Origin: Bradyrhizobium sp. URHD0069
GTDB lineage: Bacteria; Pseudomonadota; Alphaproteobacteria; Rhizobiales; Xanthobacteraceae
NCBI RefSeq assembly: GCF_000701345.1
Contig: NZ_JNIJ01000013.1
Coordinates: 62,001-126,000, forward strand
Direction of reading: 5' to 3'
DNA: 64,000 nucleotides
This document shows, in pieces, positions 63,529-64,000 of this stretch. Under the pieces are notes generated by a model, which ran no database searches, was not told the origin of the DNA, and saw only the letters and a list, made by a program, of their open reading frames with translations. The first letter of the stretch is position 1. Each line of letters starts with the position of its first letter. The position numbers were made by a program, and so were the translations under genes.

Positions 63529-63707
63529 TTTGCCGACAACGGCTCAGTGATGACGAGCTGGCAGCGTGCTGCGGCTTGGGCGGCGATTGGGACAACTGCT
63601 ACATCGGGGTGCTCGCCGCGATCGCCGCGACGCCGGTCAGAACTCAGGCGTCGATCGGCCCGCAACCGCGGCAACTCCAGTTCAGTTTCATCGCGCCCGA
63701 ACTTTAG
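63529..63707 (+). pseudogene. Duplicated gene fragment, copy B
   Basis: Open frame reading CRQRLSDDELAACCGLGGDWDNCYIGVLAAIAATPVRTQASIG and ending FSFIAPEL. It lacks a start of its own and follows the ligase fragment. Its near-copy at 59079 carries two one-base deletions. Confidence 0.55.
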
Positions 63708-63777
63708 CTCAACGGCAGCGGTGCCGCTGGCATTGGGCCCCGAACAGGCGGGTTTCGGCAATGCCTTTCCGTTGCAC

Positions 63778-63933
63778 CTACAATGTTGGGAATAGCCTGT
63801 CCCTTATATAGCGCGAGGTAGGGGTAAGTCGAATGCCGCGCGGCTTGCGCCAGACCGCCTTGTCGATCTCGTTCTTATCGCCAATTGTCAGGCGGCCGGA
63901 CGCTTTCCTCGCAACAAAAATTGCATCGCTCAT
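63778..63933 (-). CDS. Small hypothetical protein near the window end
   Basis: A 51-residue frame: SDAIFVARKASGRLTIGDKNEIDKAVWRKPRGIRLTPTSRYIRDRLFPTL. Basic, no membrane segment. The start is uncertain and the ribosome site weak. It reads like a conserved small protein or the end of a longer decayed gene. Confidence 0.4.
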   Translation of the reverse strand: MSDAIFVARKASGRLTIGDKNEIDKAVWRKPRGIRLTPTSRYIRDRLFPTL

Positions 63934-64000
63934 TTTTCTGCCTGAGCGACGATTTTTGGACGTCACTTCTTTCCAGAGCCGGATACGCCCAACCTTGAGC

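Overview
The window is a GC-rich alphaproteobacterial chromosome segment that looks like Bradyrhizobium or a close relative. This is inferred from gene content: phosphatidylcholine synthase, a coxMNOP-type alternative oxidase operon, a NasT-like ANTAR regulator, tiny conserved membrane proteins of the rhizobial type, and palindromic intergenic repeats typical of that group. No rRNA, tRNA or CRISPR array was seen.

Layout. 1-6 kb: end of pcs, a TerC protein, a quinone oxidoreductase, an acetylornithine-type aminotransferase, rimO and a truncated nasT. 6-10.2 kb: the pxpB-pxpC-pxpA 5-oxoprolinase operon, an RraA-like protein and a cupin. 10.2-12.2 kb: two secreted proteins, each preceded by a GTGAT-N4-ATCAC palindrome at the same distance from the start, and a small hypothetical gene. 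12.2-19.3 kb: a sugar-type ABC importer with a 2-hydroxyacid dehydrogenase and a frameshifted amidase. 19.6-21.6 kb: an LTxxQ-type protein and a DUF2189-like membrane protein. 22.1-27.6 kb: cytochrome oxidase operon, GYD protein and PilZ protein. 28.1-29.0 kb: an unrecognised protein behind a perfect CRP-like palindrome.

29.2-41.4 kb is a two-armed catabolic cluster. The minus arm holds MaoC, two Bug solute-binding proteins, NIPSNAP, a glutaconyl-type enoyl-CoA hydratase and a methylmalonyl-CoA-epimerase-like VOC protein. The plus arm holds three acyl-CoA dehydrogenases, RidA, three hot-dog proteins, an acyl-CoA ligase and a TetR regulator. A TTGACT-N4-AGTCAA palindrome sits between the arms. 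Together they would import an organic acid, activate it to a CoA ester and oxidise it; the substrate is not obvious.

41.4-43.4 kb is a scar zone with an IS481 end, a DUF1028 gene, a broken RidA gene and a dead tyrosine integrase. 43.7-51.8 kb is a compact mobile-type replication module: a DNA-binding protein, AlpA-like regulator, Hjc-like nuclease, Toprim primase, RepA-like ATPase, two hypotheticals, UvrD helicase and a frameshifted DNA methylase. It carries iteron-like repeats at 44.8 kb and two arrays of 7-mers on a 9-bp period. It has no capsid, packaging or conjugation genes and is the best candidate here for an undescribed element.

51.8-64 kb is gene-poor and full of remnants (membrane protein, HNH nuclease, DoxX, LigD pieces, a duplicated fragment). 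It also has an intact 12-repeat RTX-like protein, a LigD-type ligase with a nonsense codon, a multicopper oxidase with two single-base frameshifts and an intact ChrA transporter. The number of one-base lesions means either real decay or sequencing error, and this should be settled before calling genes dead.
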